This document shows positions 8,524-18,213 of a DNA stretch of 64,000 nucleotides, piece by piece. The stretch covers positions 434,001 to 498,000 of the forward strand of contig NZ_PISM01000018.1 in assembly GCF_002929225.1 (NCBI RefSeq), read 5' to 3'. Numbering within the stretch: the first letter of the stretch is position 1; every line of letters starts with the position of its first letter. The notes below the pieces were generated by a model. It was not told where the DNA came from and did no database searches. It saw nothing but the letters and a program-made list of their open reading frames with translations. The translations under genes were made by a program, and so were the position numbers. The stretch comes from Stutzerimonas kunmingensis. Its GTDB lineage: Bacteria > Pseudomonadota > Gammaproteobacteria > Pseudomonadales > Pseudomonadaceae.

Positions 8524-11346
8524 ATGACCCGCACCCAGCACATCCACCCGATTCTCGAAGAAGGCATCGACCGCAAGGTGCTGACCACGCTGCGCGCGCG
8601 CTTTCTCGCGGTCAACTCGGCACGCCTGGAGCGGGCCCTGCAGGCCATGTCGACGCGCCAGCAGCAGGTGCTGAAGCTGCTGCCGCTGCTGTTTCACGTC
8701 AACCATCCGATTCTCCCCGGCTATGTCTCGGCGACTACCCCTGCCGGACTCGCGCACTTCGTGCCGGACGCCGAACAGCTCGCCGAAGCACAGCGCCTGA
8801 GCCGCTCGTTCGCCTACAAGCCGGCCCGCGGAAAACTGCCGCAGCCGATACTCGGCCTGTTCCTCATGGGCAGCCTCGGCACCGTGGCGCAGGACGAGCA
8901 CAGCGATCTGGACGTGTGGGTCTGCCACGACCCCGCCCTGGACGCCGACCAGATCGAGGAACTGCGCCGCAAGTGCGAACTGCTGCAAGCCTGGGCAGCG
9001 AGCCAGGGCAGCGAAGCGCACTTCTTTCTGGTCGATCCGCAGCGCTTCAATCAGGGTCAGCGCGAAGCCAGGTTGACCTCCGATGACTGCGGCACCACCC
9101 AGCACTACCTGCTGCTCGACGAGTTCTACCGCACGGCACTCTGGCTCGGCGGGCGAATCCCGCTCTGGTGGCTGGTGCCGGACTACGAGGAGCACCGCTA
9201 CGACGAATATGTGGCGACGCTGCTGGCCAAGCGTTTCGTGCGCGCAGACGAAGTGCTCGACCTCGGCCACCTGGGCCAGGTGCCGCCCGGCGAGTTCGTC
9301 GGCGCCGGACTCTGGCAGCTCTACAAGGCCATAGCCTCGCCCTACAAATCGCTGTTCAAGCTGCTGCTGGTGGAGGTGTATGCCAGCCAGTATCCGCAGC
9401 TGCGCTGCCTGGCGCTGGACTTCAAACAGGCCATCTATCAAGGGCGGATCGAACTGAACGAGCTCGACCCGTATATCGCCGCCTACCTTGCCATCGAGCG
9501 TTACCTCGGCGCGCGCGGCGACCACGAACGCCTGGAGCTGGCGCGGCGCTGCCTGTACCTGAAGATCAATCGACCGCTGAGCCGGCCGCCGGTCAACCGC
9601 AACAAGAGCTGGCAGCGCAGCCTGCTCGAGCGGCTGACCCACGACTGGCATTGGGACGAGCGGCAGTTCGCACTGCTCGACAACCGTGGCCACTGGAAAG
9701 TGCGGCAGGTCAGCCAGGAACGTCGCGTGCTAGTCAACGAACTGACCTACGGCTATCGCTTTCTCAGCGACTTCACCCGACGCCTTCAGGCCACCAGCCC
9801 GCTCACCAGTCGCGACCTCGGCGTGCTGGGTCGTCGCCTGTACGCAGCGATCGAACGCAAGGCCGGCAAGGTCGAGGTGGTCAATCTTGGTATCTCGCCG
9901 GATATGGCTGAACACAGCCTGACCCTGGTGCACGATTACGACGCTGCGGGCGACGTGCGCTGGTCGCTCTATCAGGGCCAGCTCACCGCGCCGGAACTGA
10001 GCAATTTCGCCCCATTGAAGCGCTCTCGCGAGCTGGTCGCGCTGCTGGCCTGGTGTCACCGCAACGGCGTGGTGGATGTCAGCACCCACCTGTCCCTGTT
10101 CCCTGGCGACAGCGGCCTGAGCGAAGCGGAACTGTTCGCCCTGTTCAGCGACCTGCGCCGTGCGCTGCCGATGCCGCTAGGCCCGGTGGACGAAGAAGCG
10201 CTACTGGCCGCGAGCAAACCCAGCCGGGTTCTGCTGCTGATCAACATCGGCCTGGACCCCACCCAGCAAGCCCCGACAGCATCTGCCATCGGCGAGCAGT
10301 CGATGCTGAACGCGGCGCCGGAAAGCCTGGTGCTGAGCGTGGATCAGGTCACGCTCAACAGCTGGAACGAGATGCTGGTGACCCGCTACGAAGGGCCGAA
10401 GGCGCTGCCGCTGTGCCTGCGCGATTATCTGGATAGCCTCGAGCGGGTCGTGCAGGCACCGCAACTGCAGGTCTTCTGCTTCGCCCGCAATCGCGGACAG
10501 GCCATCGCGCGGCGAGTCGAGCAGATATTCGAGGATGCCCGCCAGAGCCTTGCCAGCGTCGCTCATGGACGCTACCTGCTTCAGGTTCGCCAGCATTTCC
10601 ACATGCTGCAGCGCGAGGCGAACGCGCTGAGTCTCACCCACCTGAGCGATCGCGCCGCACTGCTCGAACACCTTGGCGAGGCTCACCACGCCTACAGCCC
10701 GCTCCGGCTCGATCGTGCGGCGCTGGACGGTGACGATCTGGCGCTGATTCTTGCGCAAGGCCGCCCGGGATGCCTGCAGGTGTTCTACCGCACGGCCGGA
10801 GAAATCGCCGAACTCAGCGTACTCGATGAATGCAACGCCCTCTGGCGCCAGCAGCTGCCCTATCGCGACGAGCGCACCCTGCTGCGCCCGCTGATGCGCT
10901 TTCTCGAGTCGATGCTGTATCGACGTAACGCGCAGCAGCCCGGCCAAAGCCAGGAGCTGGTCGACCCGGCGATCCTCTTCTACCGCATTCAACCCGGACA
11001 AGACGCGCGACCGGCACAACTGGAACGAAGACCGGCGCCCCAGGGCGAGGTCAACGATCCGTTCTACGACGTGCAGGCGATCGTCGAAGCGGGCGAAAAC
11101 GGTCGCTCGCAGGTCACCCTGTACTGTAACCATCAGGAGTTTTCCGGCCTGGAATACGGTGCAGAGCTGTTCGCCGCCGTGACACGCACGATCATTTCCC
11201 GGCGCCGCAACGGTGAACGCTACCCCTGCTACATCACCGACCTCGACCTCACCGGCCTGCACGGCAGCGGACGCAGCCAGACTGTGCAGTACCTGCGCTA
11301 CAAGGCGCGCCTGGAGGCGGCGCTGAACGCGGCAATGGAGTCATAA
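8524..11346 (+). CDS. cyaA: Class I adenylate cyclase
   Basis: Makes cAMP from ATP for the CRP/Vfr regulon. 940 aa from the ATG at 8524 (MTRTQHIHPILEEGIDRKVL), close to the family length. The N-terminal catalytic half contains FLMGSLGTVAQDEHSDLDVWVCHD, the conserved nucleotidyltransferase-like GS...DxD motif of class I enzymes. LALDFKQAIYQG and GYRFLSDFTRRL follow. The C-terminal half is the long regulatory region. The frame is open upstream to 8431 without conserved sequence. It is followed by about 175 nt without genes; a CGCTGAC/GTCAGCG hairpin at 11352-11374 lacks a U-tract. Confidence 0.97.
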   Translation: MTRTQHIHPILEEGIDRKVLTTLRARFLAVNSARLERALQAMSTRQQQVLKLLPLLFHVNHPILPGYVSATTPAGLAHFVPDAEQLAEAQRLSRSFAYKPARGKLPQPILGLFLMGSLGTVAQDEHSDLDVWVCHDPALDADQIEELRRKCELLQAWAASQGSEAHFFLVDPQRFNQGQREARLTSDDCGTTQHYLLLDEFYRTALWLGGRIPLWWLVPDYEEHRYDEYVATLLAKRFVRADEVLDLGHLGQVPPGEFVGAGLWQLYKAIASPYKSLFKLLLVEVYASQYPQLRCLALDFKQAIYQGRIELNELDPYIAAYLAIERYLGARGDHERLELARRCLYLKINRPLSRPPVNRNKSWQRSLLERLTHDWHWDERQFALLDNRGHWKVRQVSQERRVLVNELTYGYRFLSDFTRRLQATSPLTSRDLGVLGRRLYAAIERKAGKVEVVNLGISPDMAEHSLTLVHDYDAAGDVRWSLYQGQLTAPELSNFAPLKRSRELVALLAWCHRNGVVDVSTHLSLFPGDSGLSEAELFALFSDLRRALPMPLGPVDEEALLAASKPSRVLLLINIGLDPTQQAPTASAIGEQSMLNAAPESLVLSVDQVTLNSWNEMLVTRYEGPKALPLCLRDYLDSLERVVQAPQLQVFCFARNRGQAIARRVEQIFEDARQSLASVAHGRYLLQVRQHFHMLQREANALSLTHLSDRAALLEHLGEAHHAYSPLRLDRAALDGDDLALILAQGRPGCLQVFYRTAGEIAELSVLDECNALWRQQLPYRDERTLLRPLMRFLESMLYRRNAQQPGQSQELVDPAILFYRIQPGQDARPAQLERRPAPQGEVNDPFYDVQAIVEAGENGRSQVTLYCNHQEFSGLEYGAELFAAVTRTIISRRRNGERYPCYITDLDLTGLHGSGRSQTVQYLRYKARLEAALNAAMES

Positions 11347-11521
11347 GAGGGCGCTGACGGGGCTTCAGTCAGCGTCTCGACGAGGTTCCGGCCTGACGAA
11401 CCAGCTGCATTGCGCAGCGGCTATCCAACGCTTTTCGCGCCAACAAAGGCAGAGCTGCGGAAAGCTGCTACCAGCCCGATCGCAGCGGCGGCCAGGCTGA
11501 TCATCTCGCAAGCGTCGCCCG

Positions 11522-11926
11522 TCAGAACGGATCGCCTGCCGCTTCGGGCTGGTATTCGATCGCGAGCAGGGTGAGCTTGATCATCTTGCCGGATGGAGTC
11601 GGCCAGTCGATGTGCTGGCCGACACTCATGCCCAGCAGCGCCGTACCGACCGGTGCGAGGACGGACACGGTGCCTTCCTTGCCGGCGTCGTGGGGATAGA
11701 CCAGCGTCAGGTGGTAATCCTTGCCCGTGCCTTCGTCGCGGCAGTGCACGCGCGAATTCATGGTCACGACGCCCGCAGGCATCTCGCTGCGTTCCACGAT
11801 CTGCGCCCGCGACAGTTCCTGCTCGAGCGCTTCGGCGGCCGGACCGTAGTCGTCCAGACTGTCGAGCAGCCGCTCAAGGCGCTGCAGATCGAGTTGGGTA
11901 AGGATGATCGGCGGTGCACTGGTCAT
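11522..11926 (-). CDS. rnk: Regulator of nucleoside diphosphate kinase Rnk
   Basis: 134 aa. Rnk resembles the C-terminal domain of GreA/GreB and binds RNA polymerase; in Pseudomonas it affects Ndk levels and alginate. Motifs seen are RLERLLDSL near the N-terminus, LVYPHDAG in the middle and VLAPVGTALLGMSVGQHIDWPTPSGK at the Gre-like core. The start is ambiguous. The ATG at 11926 has an AGGAG 13 nt upstream, while a TTG at 11938 lies only 1 nt after it. I chose the ATG because the protein then begins MTSAPPIILTQLDLQRL. The cyaY terminator separates it from cyaY upstream. Confidence 0.92.
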   Translation of the reverse strand: MTSAPPIILTQLDLQRLERLLDSLDDYGPAAEALEQELSRAQIVERSEMPAGVVTMNSRVHCRDEGTGKDYHLTLVYPHDAGKEGTVSVLAPVGTALLGMSVGQHIDWPTPSGKMIKLTLLAIEYQPEAAGDPF

Positions 11927-11961
11927 GGGTTCTGGCAAGCTCCTGCGAAAAAATAAAACAC

Positions 11962-11997
11962 GAAAAAAGCAAAACCCCGCCCGAAGGCGGGGTTTTG
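11962..11997 (-). terminator. Rho-independent terminator of cyaY
   Basis: A perfect 12-bp stem (CAAAACCCCGCC, loop CGAA, GGCGGGGTTTTG; 11970-11997). On the minus strand it is followed by GCTTTTTTCG, the run of six U corresponding to 11963-11968. It lies 89 nt downstream of the cyaY stop and about 35 nt upstream of the rnk start. Confidence 0.85.
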
Positions 11998-12086
11998 TTG
12001 ACCTGCGAAGACACTATCACAGCAGCCCGAATAAGCAAGGGCCCCACCGGCAGCGCCCGGCTCGCGGGGGCTGCACGCAGATTGCG

Positions 12087-12419
12087 TCAGATATCCTCGA
12101 ATTCCAGCGCTTCGCCGCCCTGCTCCAGCGTCACCCGCGAGAGCAGCTCTCCGAGGCGCTCGCCGCTTGCATCGCACAGCCACAGCTGGCTGCCCTCGTC
12201 GTAGTCGAAATGAAAGCCGCCGGAGCGCGCCGCGACCCACAGCTGGCGCAACGCGGGCTGGCGGCTGAGGATCAGCTGACTGCCGTTATCGAAGCGCACT
12301 GTCAGCACACCACCGGAGTTCTCCAGGTCGACGTCCAGACTGGTGTCATCGAATACGTCCTCGACGCTCTCCTGCACAGCATCGACCAGATCGTGATAAC
12401 GGGCTTCGCTCAGGCTCAT
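12087..12419 (-). CDS. cyaY: Frataxin-like iron-binding protein CyaY
   Basis: 110 aa, normal for bacterial frataxin, which modulates iron delivery and IscS activity in Fe-S assembly. The ATG at 12419 gives MSLSEARYHDLVDAVQESVED. An acidic N-terminal helix (DLVDAVQESVEDVFDD) and the beta-sheet core GGVLTVRFDNGSQLILSRQPALRQLWVA with the FHFDY motif are diagnostic. The conserved SRQPALRQLW stretch is present. It diverges from lptM across about 190 nt and is followed by its own terminator. Confidence 0.95.
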   Translation of the reverse strand: MSLSEARYHDLVDAVQESVEDVFDDTSLDVDLENSGGVLTVRFDNGSQLILSRQPALRQLWVAARSGGFHFDYDEGSQLWLCDASGERLGELLSRVTLEQGGEALEFEDI

Positions 12420-12545
12420 GCAACACTTCCTCGAATTGTTCTGCACGCGACGCGGGCCGCATGCGATGGCAGCGAGCTTAGCAGGGCGCAGCCGGATCAA
12501 GCGAGCCGCCCGCCAGCACGGCCGCCGTGTGACGTGCTGCTCGCA

Positions 12546-12574
12546 TAGGCAATCCGCCGGGTGCTGGGTATACT
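12546..12574 (+). promoter_or_regulatory. Possible sigma-70 promoter of lptM-lysA
   Basis: TATACT at 12569-12574 is a near-consensus -10 hexamer 34 nt before the lptM ATG. The -35 counterpart at 17-nt spacing (12546-12551, TAGGCA) is weak. It lies in the cyaY/lptM divergent intergenic region. Assigned by eye only. Confidence 0.35.
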
Positions 12575-12608
12575 CAGGCGATTAGATTTTTCAAGGATTC
12601 CAGTCCCC

Positions 12609-12749
12609 ATGAAGCGCCTTCTGCTTCCCTTCATCGCACTCGCCGTCTTCGCCGCCGCGCTCAGCGGTTGTGGCCAGAAAGGTCCGCTGTACCTGCCGGA
12701 TGACGAGAAAACCGTCAAAGAACGTTCCAAAGACCGTTTCGAACTCTAA
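12609..12749 (+). CDS. lptM: Small outer-membrane lipoprotein LptM (LppL/YifL)
   Basis: 46-aa precursor. A lysine-arginine N-terminus and hydrophobic core lead to the lipobox LSGC (cysteine at residue 21), followed by the family signature [11 protein letters not shown]. LptM homologues help oxidative maturation of the LPS translocon protein LptD in Escherichia coli. In Pseudomonas the gene is called lppL and sits, as here, just before lysA. It is 12 nt upstream of lysA, so the two are almost certainly co-transcribed. Confidence 0.93.
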   Translation: MKRLLLPFIALAVFAAALSGCGQKGPLYLPDDEKTVKERSKDRFEL

Positions 12750-12761
12750 AGGAGGCTGTTC

Positions 12762-14009
12762 ATGGAGGCCTTCTCGTACCGCGACGGTCAACTCTTCGCG
12801 GAAGGCGTGGCACTGCCCGCACTTGCGCAACGCTTCGGCACCCCGACCTACGTCTATTCCCGCGCGCACATCGAAGCCCAGTACCGGGCCTATGCCGATG
12901 CGCTGGATGGCATGCCGCATCTGGTCTGCTTCGCCGTCAAAGCCAATTCGAACCTGGGCGTGCTGAACGTCCTGGCACGTCTCGGTGCCGGCTTCGACAT
13001 CGTCTCGCGCGGTGAGCTGGAGCGCGTACTGGCCGCCGGCGGACAGCCGGAGCGTATCGTCTTCTCTGGCGTCGGCAAGACCCGTGACGACATGCGCCGG
13101 GCGCTGGAAGTCGGCGTGCACTGCTTCAACGTGGAATCCACCGATGAGCTGGAGCGCCTGCAGCAGGTCGCCGCCGAGCTCGGCAAAAAGGCGCCGGTGT
13201 CGCTACGGGTCAATCCGGACGTCGATGCCGGCACCCACCCGTACATTTCCACAGGTCTCAAAGAGAACAAGTTCGGCATCGATATCGACAATGCCGAGGC
13301 GGTCTACGCCCGTGCCGCCGAGCTGCCGAACCTGGAAGTGGTCGGTGTCGACTGCCATATCGGTTCGCAGCTGACCAGCCTGCCGCCTTTCCTCGATGCG
13401 CTCGACCGCCTGCTCGCACTGACCGAGCGCCTCGCCGCACGCGGCATCCAGATTCGTCACCTTGACCTCGGTGGCGGCCTCGGTGTGCGTTACCGCGACG
13501 AGCAGCCACCGCTGGCCGGCGACTACATCCAGGCCGTGCGCCAGCGCATCGAAGGCCGCGGGCTGGCGCTGGTGTTCGAGCCGGGCCGCTCCATCGTCGC
13601 CAACGCCGGCGTGCTGCTGACCCGCGTGGAATACCTCAAGCACACCGCGCACAAGGATTTCGCCATCGTCGATGCGGCGATGAACGACCTGATCCGCCCG
13701 GCGCTGTACCAGGCCTGGATGAACGTGGTCGCGGTGCAGCCGCACGAAGGCGATACGCGTCGCTACGACATCGTCGGACCGATCTGCGAGACCGGCGACT
13801 TCCTCGCCAAGGATCGTGAGCTGGCGCTGGTCGAGGGCGACCTGCTGGCGGTGTGTTCGGCCGGTGCCTACGGCTTCGTCATGAGCTCCAACTACAACAC
13901 CCGCGGCCGCGCCGCCGAGGTGCTGGTGGACGGTGACCAGGCCTTCGAAGTGCGCCGTCGCGAGAGCGTTCAGGAGCTATACGCCGGCGAAAGCCTGCTG
14001 CCCACTTGA
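12762..14009 (+). CDS. lysA: Diaminopimelate decarboxylase
   Basis: PLP enzyme converting meso-diaminopimelate to lysine. 415 aa, full length. PLP lysine K60 in CFAVKANSN; then [26 protein letters not shown], the phosphate-binding [11 protein letters not shown], and the C-terminal [15 protein letters not shown], whose cysteine lies at the dimer active site. TAAAGGAGG sits 6-7 nt before the ATG. It is followed by dapF after 10 nt, placing DAP synthesis and use in one unit. Confidence 0.98.
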   Translation: MEAFSYRDGQLFAEGVALPALAQRFGTPTYVYSRAHIEAQYRAYADALDGMPHLVCFAVKANSNLGVLNVLARLGAGFDIVSRGELERVLAAGGQPERIVFSGVGKTRDDMRRALEVGVHCFNVESTDELERLQQVAAELGKKAPVSLRVNPDVDAGTHPYISTGLKENKFGIDIDNAEAVYARAAELPNLEVVGVDCHIGSQLTSLPPFLDALDRLLALTERLAARGIQIRHLDLGGGLGVRYRDEQPPLAGDYIQAVRQRIEGRGLALVFEPGRSIVANAGVLLTRVEYLKHTAHKDFAIVDAAMNDLIRPALYQAWMNVVAVQPHEGDTRRYDIVGPICETGDFLAKDRELALVEGDLLAVCSAGAYGFVMSSNYNTRGRAAEVLVDGDQAFEVRRRESVQELYAGESLLPT

Positions 14010-14019
14010 GGCCAAGATC

Positions 14020-14850
14020 ATGCTTCTGCGCTTTACCAAGATGCACGGTCTGGGCAACGACTTCATGGTCATCGACCTGGTCAGCCAGCACGCGCACATT
14101 CAGCCCAAGCACGCCAAGCAGTGGGGCGATCGCCACACCGGAGTCGGTTTCGATCAGCTGCTGATCGTCGAGCCGCCGCAGAACCCGGACGTGGATTTCC
14201 GCTACCGCATCTTCAATTCCGACGGTTCGGAAGTGGAGCAGTGCGGCAACGGCGCGCGCTGCTTCGCCCGCTTCGTGATCGACAAGCGCCTGACCGTGAA
14301 ACGCAAGATCAAGGTCGAAACCAAGGGCGGCATCATCGAGCTGGATATCCGTCCCGATGGGCAGATCCGCGTCGACATGGGTCCGCCGCGACTGGTGCCG
14401 TCCGAGATTCCGTTCCAGGCCGACCAGGAAGCCCTGAGCTATCCGCTCGAAGTCGATGGCCAGCGCGTCGAGTTGGCCGCCGTGTCCATGGGCAACCCCC
14501 ATGCGGTGCTGCGCGTCGACAGCGTCGAGCAGGCACCTGTGCATGAACTCGGACCGAAGATCGAACATCACCCGCGCTTTGCGCAGCGGGTCAATGTCGG
14601 CTTCCTGCAGGTCGTCGATCGCCGCCATGCACGGCTGCGCGTGTGGGAACGCGGCGCCGGGGAAACCCAGGCCTGCGGTACCGGCGCCTGCGCGGCTGCG
14701 GTCGCGGCAATACGCCAGGGCTGGATGGATTCGCCGGTGCAGATTGAGCTGCCGGGTGGCCGCCTGTCCATCGAATGGGCAGGTCCCGGGCAGCCGGTTA
14801 TGATGACCGGCCCCGCCGTTCGTGTATTTGAAGGACAGGTTCGCCTATGA
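14020..14850 (+). CDS. dapF: Diaminopimelate epimerase
   Basis: Interconverts LL- and meso-diaminopimelate for lysine and peptidoglycan. 276 aa starting at the ATG 14020 ([19 protein letters not shown]). The two catalytic cysteines are seen in [13 protein letters not shown] and [12 protein letters not shown]. Substrate loop [14 protein letters not shown] and the MGNPHAVL motif are present. The stop overlaps the next gene by ATGA, so dapF and the DUF484 gene are translationally coupled. Confidence 0.98.
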   Translation: MLLRFTKMHGLGNDFMVIDLVSQHAHIQPKHAKQWGDRHTGVGFDQLLIVEPPQNPDVDFRYRIFNSDGSEVEQCGNGARCFARFVIDKRLTVKRKIKVETKGGIIELDIRPDGQIRVDMGPPRLVPSEIPFQADQEALSYPLEVDGQRVELAAVSMGNPHAVLRVDSVEQAPVHELGPKIEHHPRFAQRVNVGFLQVVDRRHARLRVWERGAGETQACGTGACAAAVAAIRQGWMDSPVQIELPGGRLSIEWAGPGQPVMMTGPAVRVFEGQVRL

Positions 14851-15542
14851 CCGACCAGACTCAGGGCAGCACCCCGCTACCCGACGCCGAAGCAGTCGCC
14901 GCCTACCTGCGCGCCCACCCGGAATTCTTCGTCGACCACGACGAGCTGATCCCTGAGCTGCGCATTCCCCATCAGCCGGGCACCGCGGTGTCGCTGGTGG
15001 AGCGTCAGGTCAAGCTGCTGCGTGAGCGCAACATCGAGATGCGCCATCGCCTGTCGCAACTGATGGACGTGGCGCGCGACAACGACCGTCTGTTCGACAA
15101 GACCCGCCGCCTGGTGCTCGACCTGCTCGACGCCAGCAGCCTGGAAGAAGTGGTCAGCGCGGTGGAAGACAGCCTGCGCCACGAATTCCAGGTGCCCTAC
15201 GTCAGCCTGATCCTCTTCAGCGACGCGACACTGCCGGTGGGCCGCTGCGTCAGCACTGGCGAGGCGCAGCAGAGCATCGGTGGGCTGCTCGACGGCGGCA
15301 AGACCATCTGCGGCGTACTCCGTCCGCACGAGCTGAGCTTTCTGTTTGGCGCCGAAGACAGCGGCAGCGTGGGCTCCGCAGCGGTAGTCAGCCTGAACAA
15401 TCAGCTCGGCGTGCTGGCGATCGGCAGCCCGGATCCACAGCACTACAAGAGCTCGCTGGGCACGCTGTTCCTCGGTTATATCGCCGAAGTGCTGACCCGC
15501 GTGCTGCCGCGCTTCGGTACGCCGCTGCGCTCGGTACGCTGA
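14847..15542 (+). CDS. DUF484 family protein (GAF-like)
   Basis: 231 aa. The N-terminal 80 residues are the typical DUF484 start ([20 protein letters not shown], then [14 protein letters not shown], probably coiled coil). A GAF-like domain follows (residues about 90-225; [15 protein letters not shown]). No ligand or catalytic residues are known. The gene is conserved between dapF and xerC in pseudomonads and enterobacteria (yigA), which suggests, without proof, a link with chromosome dimer resolution or lysine/DAP metabolism. Confidence 0.93.
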   Translation: MTDQTQGSTPLPDAEAVAAYLRAHPEFFVDHDELIPELRIPHQPGTAVSLVERQVKLLRERNIEMRHRLSQLMDVARDNDRLFDKTRRLVLDLLDASSLEEVVSAVEDSLRHEFQVPYVSLILFSDATLPVGRCVSTGEAQQSIGGLLDGGKTICGVLRPHELSFLFGAEDSGSVGSAAVVSLNNQLGVLAIGSPDPQHYKSSLGTLFLGYIAEVLTRVLPRFGTPLRSVR

Positions 15543-15608
15543 GCGCAATTGCCGACCAACGCCACGCACCACACGCGCCCGCTCGCGGCCTGAGGCTGGA
15601 GCCTGCTC

Positions 15609-16508
15609 ATGCAGAACGAACTCGACGCCTACTTCGAACACCTGCGCAGCGCCCGGCAGCTGTCGGGCCACTCGCTGGACGGCTACCGCCGCGACCTGAA
15701 CAAGCTGCTGACTTACTGCGAGCGCGAAAACATCGCCGAGTGGAGTGCACTGCAAGGCCGACACCTGCGCCAACTGGTCGGCGCGCTGCATCGCCAGGGC
15801 CAGTCCAGTCGCAGCGTGGCGCGCCTGCTCTCATCGGTGCGCGGCCTCTACCGCTACCTGAATCAGGAAGGCCTCTGTCAGCACGATCCGGCTACCGGCC
15901 TGTCCGCGCCGAAAGGTGAACGACGTCTTCCGAAGCTGCTGGATACCGATCGCGCCATGCAGCTGCTCGATGGTGGCGTCGAGGACGATTTCATCGGCCT
16001 GCGCGATCAGGCGATGCTCGAGCTGTTCTATTCATCCGGCCTTCGGCTTTCGGAACTGGTCGGCCTGAACCTCGACCAGCTCGACCTGCCCGCGGGCATG
16101 GTGCGAGTGCTCGGCAAGGGCAACAAGGTGCGCGAGCTGCCGGTAGGGCGCAAGGCGCGCGAGGCGTTGCAGGCCTGGTTGCCTGTACGTGCGCTGGCCA
16201 ACCCGGCCGATGGCGCGGTATTCATCGGCCAGCAGGGTCGCCGTCTCGGCGCGCGGGCCGTGCAAGTGCGAGTGCGCCAGGCCGGCGTGCGCGAGCTCGG
16301 CCAGCACCTGCATCCACACATGTTGCGCCACAGCTTCGCCAGCCATCTGCTGGAGTCGTCGCAGGACCTGCGCTCGGTGCAGGAGCTGCTCGGCCATGCC
16401 GACATCGGCACCACGCAGATCTACACCCATCTGGACTTTCAGCACCTTGCCAAGGTCTACGATCAGGCGCATCCGCGCGCCAAGCGCAAGCAGGATACCG
16501 ACACATGA
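15609..16508 (+). CDS. xerC: Site-specific tyrosine recombinase XerC
   Basis: 299 aa. With XerD it resolves chromosome dimers at dif. The N-terminal SAM-like core-binding domain begins [26 protein letters not shown]. In the catalytic domain the residues are all visible: R in [13 protein letters not shown] in [13 protein letters not shown] and R in [16 protein letters not shown] in [11 protein letters not shown] and the nucleophile Y in [11 protein letters not shown]. It starts 66 nt after the DUF484 gene and overlaps the HAD gene at 16505-16508 (ATGA). Confidence 0.97.
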   Translation: MQNELDAYFEHLRSARQLSGHSLDGYRRDLNKLLTYCERENIAEWSALQGRHLRQLVGALHRQGQSSRSVARLLSSVRGLYRYLNQEGLCQHDPATGLSAPKGERRLPKLLDTDRAMQLLDGGVEDDFIGLRDQAMLELFYSSGLRLSELVGLNLDQLDLPAGMVRVLGKGNKVRELPVGRKAREALQAWLPVRALANPADGAVFIGQQGRRLGARAVQVRVRQAGVRELGQHLHPHMLRHSFASHLLESSQDLRSVQELLGHADIGTTQIYTHLDFQHLAKVYDQAHPRAKRKQDTDT

Positions 16509-17206
16509 GCATTCGCCTGATCACCTTCGACCTGGACGATACCTTCTGGGAAACCACTCCGGCCATCCAGAGCGCCGAGACTGCCCTGCGCGACTGGCTC
16601 GGCGTGCATGCACCGCGCCTGGGCGAATTTCCCGTCGAAGCCCTCGGCGCGATCCGCCGCATGCTGGTGGAGCAGGACTCGGCGCTGCGCCACCGTATCA
16701 GCGAGCTGCGCCGGCGCATCCTGCAGCACGCGCTGCACGATGCCGGCTATCCCGCCGACGAAGCGGGAGAACTGGCCGAACGGGCCTTCCAGGTATTTCT
16801 CGACGCGCGCCATGAGGTGCAGATTTTCCCGGACGTGCAACCGACCCTGGAATTTCTCGCCAATCACTACACCCTCGGCGTGATCACCAACGGCAATGCC
16901 GACGTGCGCCGCCTGGGCTTGGCCGACTATTTCCAGTTCACTCTGTGCGCCGAGGAGCTGGGCGTCGGCAAGCCCGACCCGCATCCGTTCCAGCAAGCCC
17001 TGCGCCTGGGCGCTGCGCGCCCGGAACAGGCCGTGCACGTCGGCGACCACGCGCTGGATGACATCGCCGGCGCGCAACAGGCGGGCATGCGAGCGATCTG
17101 GTTCAACCCCAAGCGCGCCGCCTGGCCGCACGATTACCATCCCGATGCGCAAATCCAGAGCCTGGCCGAATTGCCCAAGCTGCTGCTCGGCTGGCGCGGC
17201 GACTGA
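16505..17206 (+). CDS. HAD-superfamily phosphatase (YigB-like)
   Basis: 233 aa. HAD motif [11 protein letters not shown] places the nucleophile at D9 and the acid/base at D11. Motif II is [11 protein letters not shown], motif III the K of [10 protein letters not shown], and motif [20 protein letters not shown] helical cap follows motif I. YigB of E. coli, encoded after xerC in the same arrangement, dephosphorylates FMN and sugar phosphates; the substrate here is inferred at family level only. It ends the lysA operon, with a terminator just downstream. Confidence 0.93.
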   Translation: MSIRLITFDLDDTFWETTPAIQSAETALRDWLGVHAPRLGEFPVEALGAIRRMLVEQDSALRHRISELRRRILQHALHDAGYPADEAGELAERAFQVFLDARHEVQIFPDVQPTLEFLANHYTLGVITNGNADVRRLGLADYFQFTLCAEELGVGKPDPHPFQQALRLGAARPEQAVHVGDHALDDIAGAQQAGMRAIWFNPKRAAWPHDYHPDAQIQSLAELPKLLLGWRGD

Positions 17207-17226
17207 GCGAGAAGCCAGACGCCAGA

Positions 17227-17272
17227 TGCGCAAAAGCCCGCCTTGGAGGCGGGCTTTTGCGCAATTCTTTTT
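17227..17272. terminator. Bidirectional terminator between the HAD gene and sutA
   Basis: A 16-bp perfect stem (TGCGCAAAAGCCCGCC, loop TTGGA, GGCGGGCTTTTGCGCA; 17227-17263) is followed on the plus strand by ATTCTTTTT. It sits 20 nt after the HAD stop and 15 nt beyond the sutA stop, so it probably serves both converging genes. The U-tract is clear only on the plus strand. Confidence 0.8.
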
Positions 17273-17277
17273 GGTGC

Positions 17278-17607
17278 TCAGATAGGGCGACTACCGTACT
17301 TGCTATCCGGCTTCTTCGGCGGGTCGGCGACCACATTGGGCTCGACTTCCTGCACTTGGCCGCCACGCGCGAGAAATTCTTCCATGGCCCGCGCCAGTGC
17401 ATCGCGCTCTTTCTGCTTGGCTTCCAGGCTCGGCAGTTCGTCCGGTTCCACGGCCTTCGCCTTGGCCTTCTTGGCCGGCGTAGCGCGCTCGCTGTCGGTC
17501 CCTTCGTCGTCGAGACTGTCGTCGCCATCATCGGCAGCGTTCAGCTCTTCCCCTTCCTCCTCGTCGCTAACGTCCAGATCGTCTTGTTCTAGTTCTTCGT
17601 CGCTCAT
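17278..17607 (-). CDS. sutA: RNA-polymerase-binding transcriptional regulator SutA
   Basis: 109-aa very acidic protein. SutA is known in P. aeruginosa as a small intrinsically disordered factor that binds RNA polymerase and supports transcription during slow growth. The N-terminal half is almost all Asp/Glu (SDEELEQDDLDVSDEEEGEE), then a Lys/Ala-rich linker (AKKAKAKAVE-like). The conserved C-terminal segment is LPSLEAKQKERDALARAMEEFLARGG, ending VVADPPKKPDSKYGSRPI. The start ATG at 17607 has GAGG 6 nt upstream and excludes the extension MRLN. Position between the xerC operon and yjbQ agrees. Confidence 0.93.
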   Translation of the reverse strand: MSDEELEQDDLDVSDEEEGEELNAADDGDDSLDDEGTDSERATPAKKAKAKAVEPDELPSLEAKQKERDALARAMEEFLARGGQVQEVEPNVVADPPKKPDSKYGSRPI

Positions 17608-17685
17608 GTTCAACCTCATGGCCTTGCCAAAGCGGAGTAAGTTATAGCCCAGCGATGCGGAAAGACCGACACCGCCAAAAAAAAT

Positions 17686-18111
17686 TCAACTTGCCGTCCC
17701 GTGCAGCGTTGCCACAATCTGCCGCGCGCCACCCTGGTCGCGGTGCTCTCCGAGATAGATGCCCTGCCAGGTACCGAGTGCCAGACCCCCATCGCTGACC
17801 GGCAGGCTCAACTGGCAGCCGAGCAGGCTGGCCTTGAAATGCGCCGGCAGATCGTCCGGCCCTTCGTAGTCGTGCTCGTAGCCTCCCTCACCCTGCGGCA
17901 CCAGGCGATTGAAGAAGCGCTCGAAATCTCGCCGAACCGCTGCATCGGCATTCTCGTTGATCGTCAGCGAGGCCGAGGTATGCCGCAGCCACAGGTGTAA
18001 CAGACCGACCCGGCATTGCCGCAGTTCCGGCAGTGCGTCGAGCAGCTCATCGGTGACGAGATGAAAGCCGCGTGCCCGCGCGCGCAAGGTGATCAGGGTC
18101 TGTTGCCACAT
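17686..18111 (-). CDS. YjbQ-family protein (secondary thiamine-phosphate synthase-like)
   Basis: 141 aa from the ATG at 18111 ([22 protein letters not shown]). Family motifs are [20 protein letters not shown], the conserved HTSAS and NENAD residues, and [14 protein letters not shown] at the C-terminus. The family forms trimers and some members have weak thiamine-phosphate synthase activity; the true role is unknown. It lies between sutA and the amtB terminator, as in P. aeruginosa. Confidence 0.93.
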   Translation of the reverse strand: MWQQTLITLRARARGFHLVTDELLDALPELRQCRVGLLHLWLRHTSASLTINENADAAVRRDFERFFNRLVPQGEGGYEHDYEGPDDLPAHFKASLLGCQLSLPVSDGGLALGTWQGIYLGEHRDQGGARQIVATLHGTAS

Positions 18112-18162
18112 GTTCGAAGACTCATGTTCAACGGCTGGTCGCGCGCATTCTAGCGTGGCGCC

Positions 18163-18195
18163 AAAAAAAACAAAGGGCGCCAAAAGGCGCCCTTG
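18163..18195 (-). terminator. Rho-independent terminator of the glnK-amtB1-amtB2 operon
   Basis: 9-bp stem AAGGGCGCC (18173-18181), loop AAAA, GGCGCCCTT (18186-18194). On the minus strand it is followed by G and then TTTTTTTT (18170-18163). It lies 19 nt past the amtB2 stop. Strong canonical form. Confidence 0.92.
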
Positions 18196-18213
18196 TCATG
18201 AACCAGCGAATCG

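Noticed and set aside
11352..11374. Hairpin after cyaA as a terminator
   Set aside because: Stem is only 7 bp and there is no U-tract.
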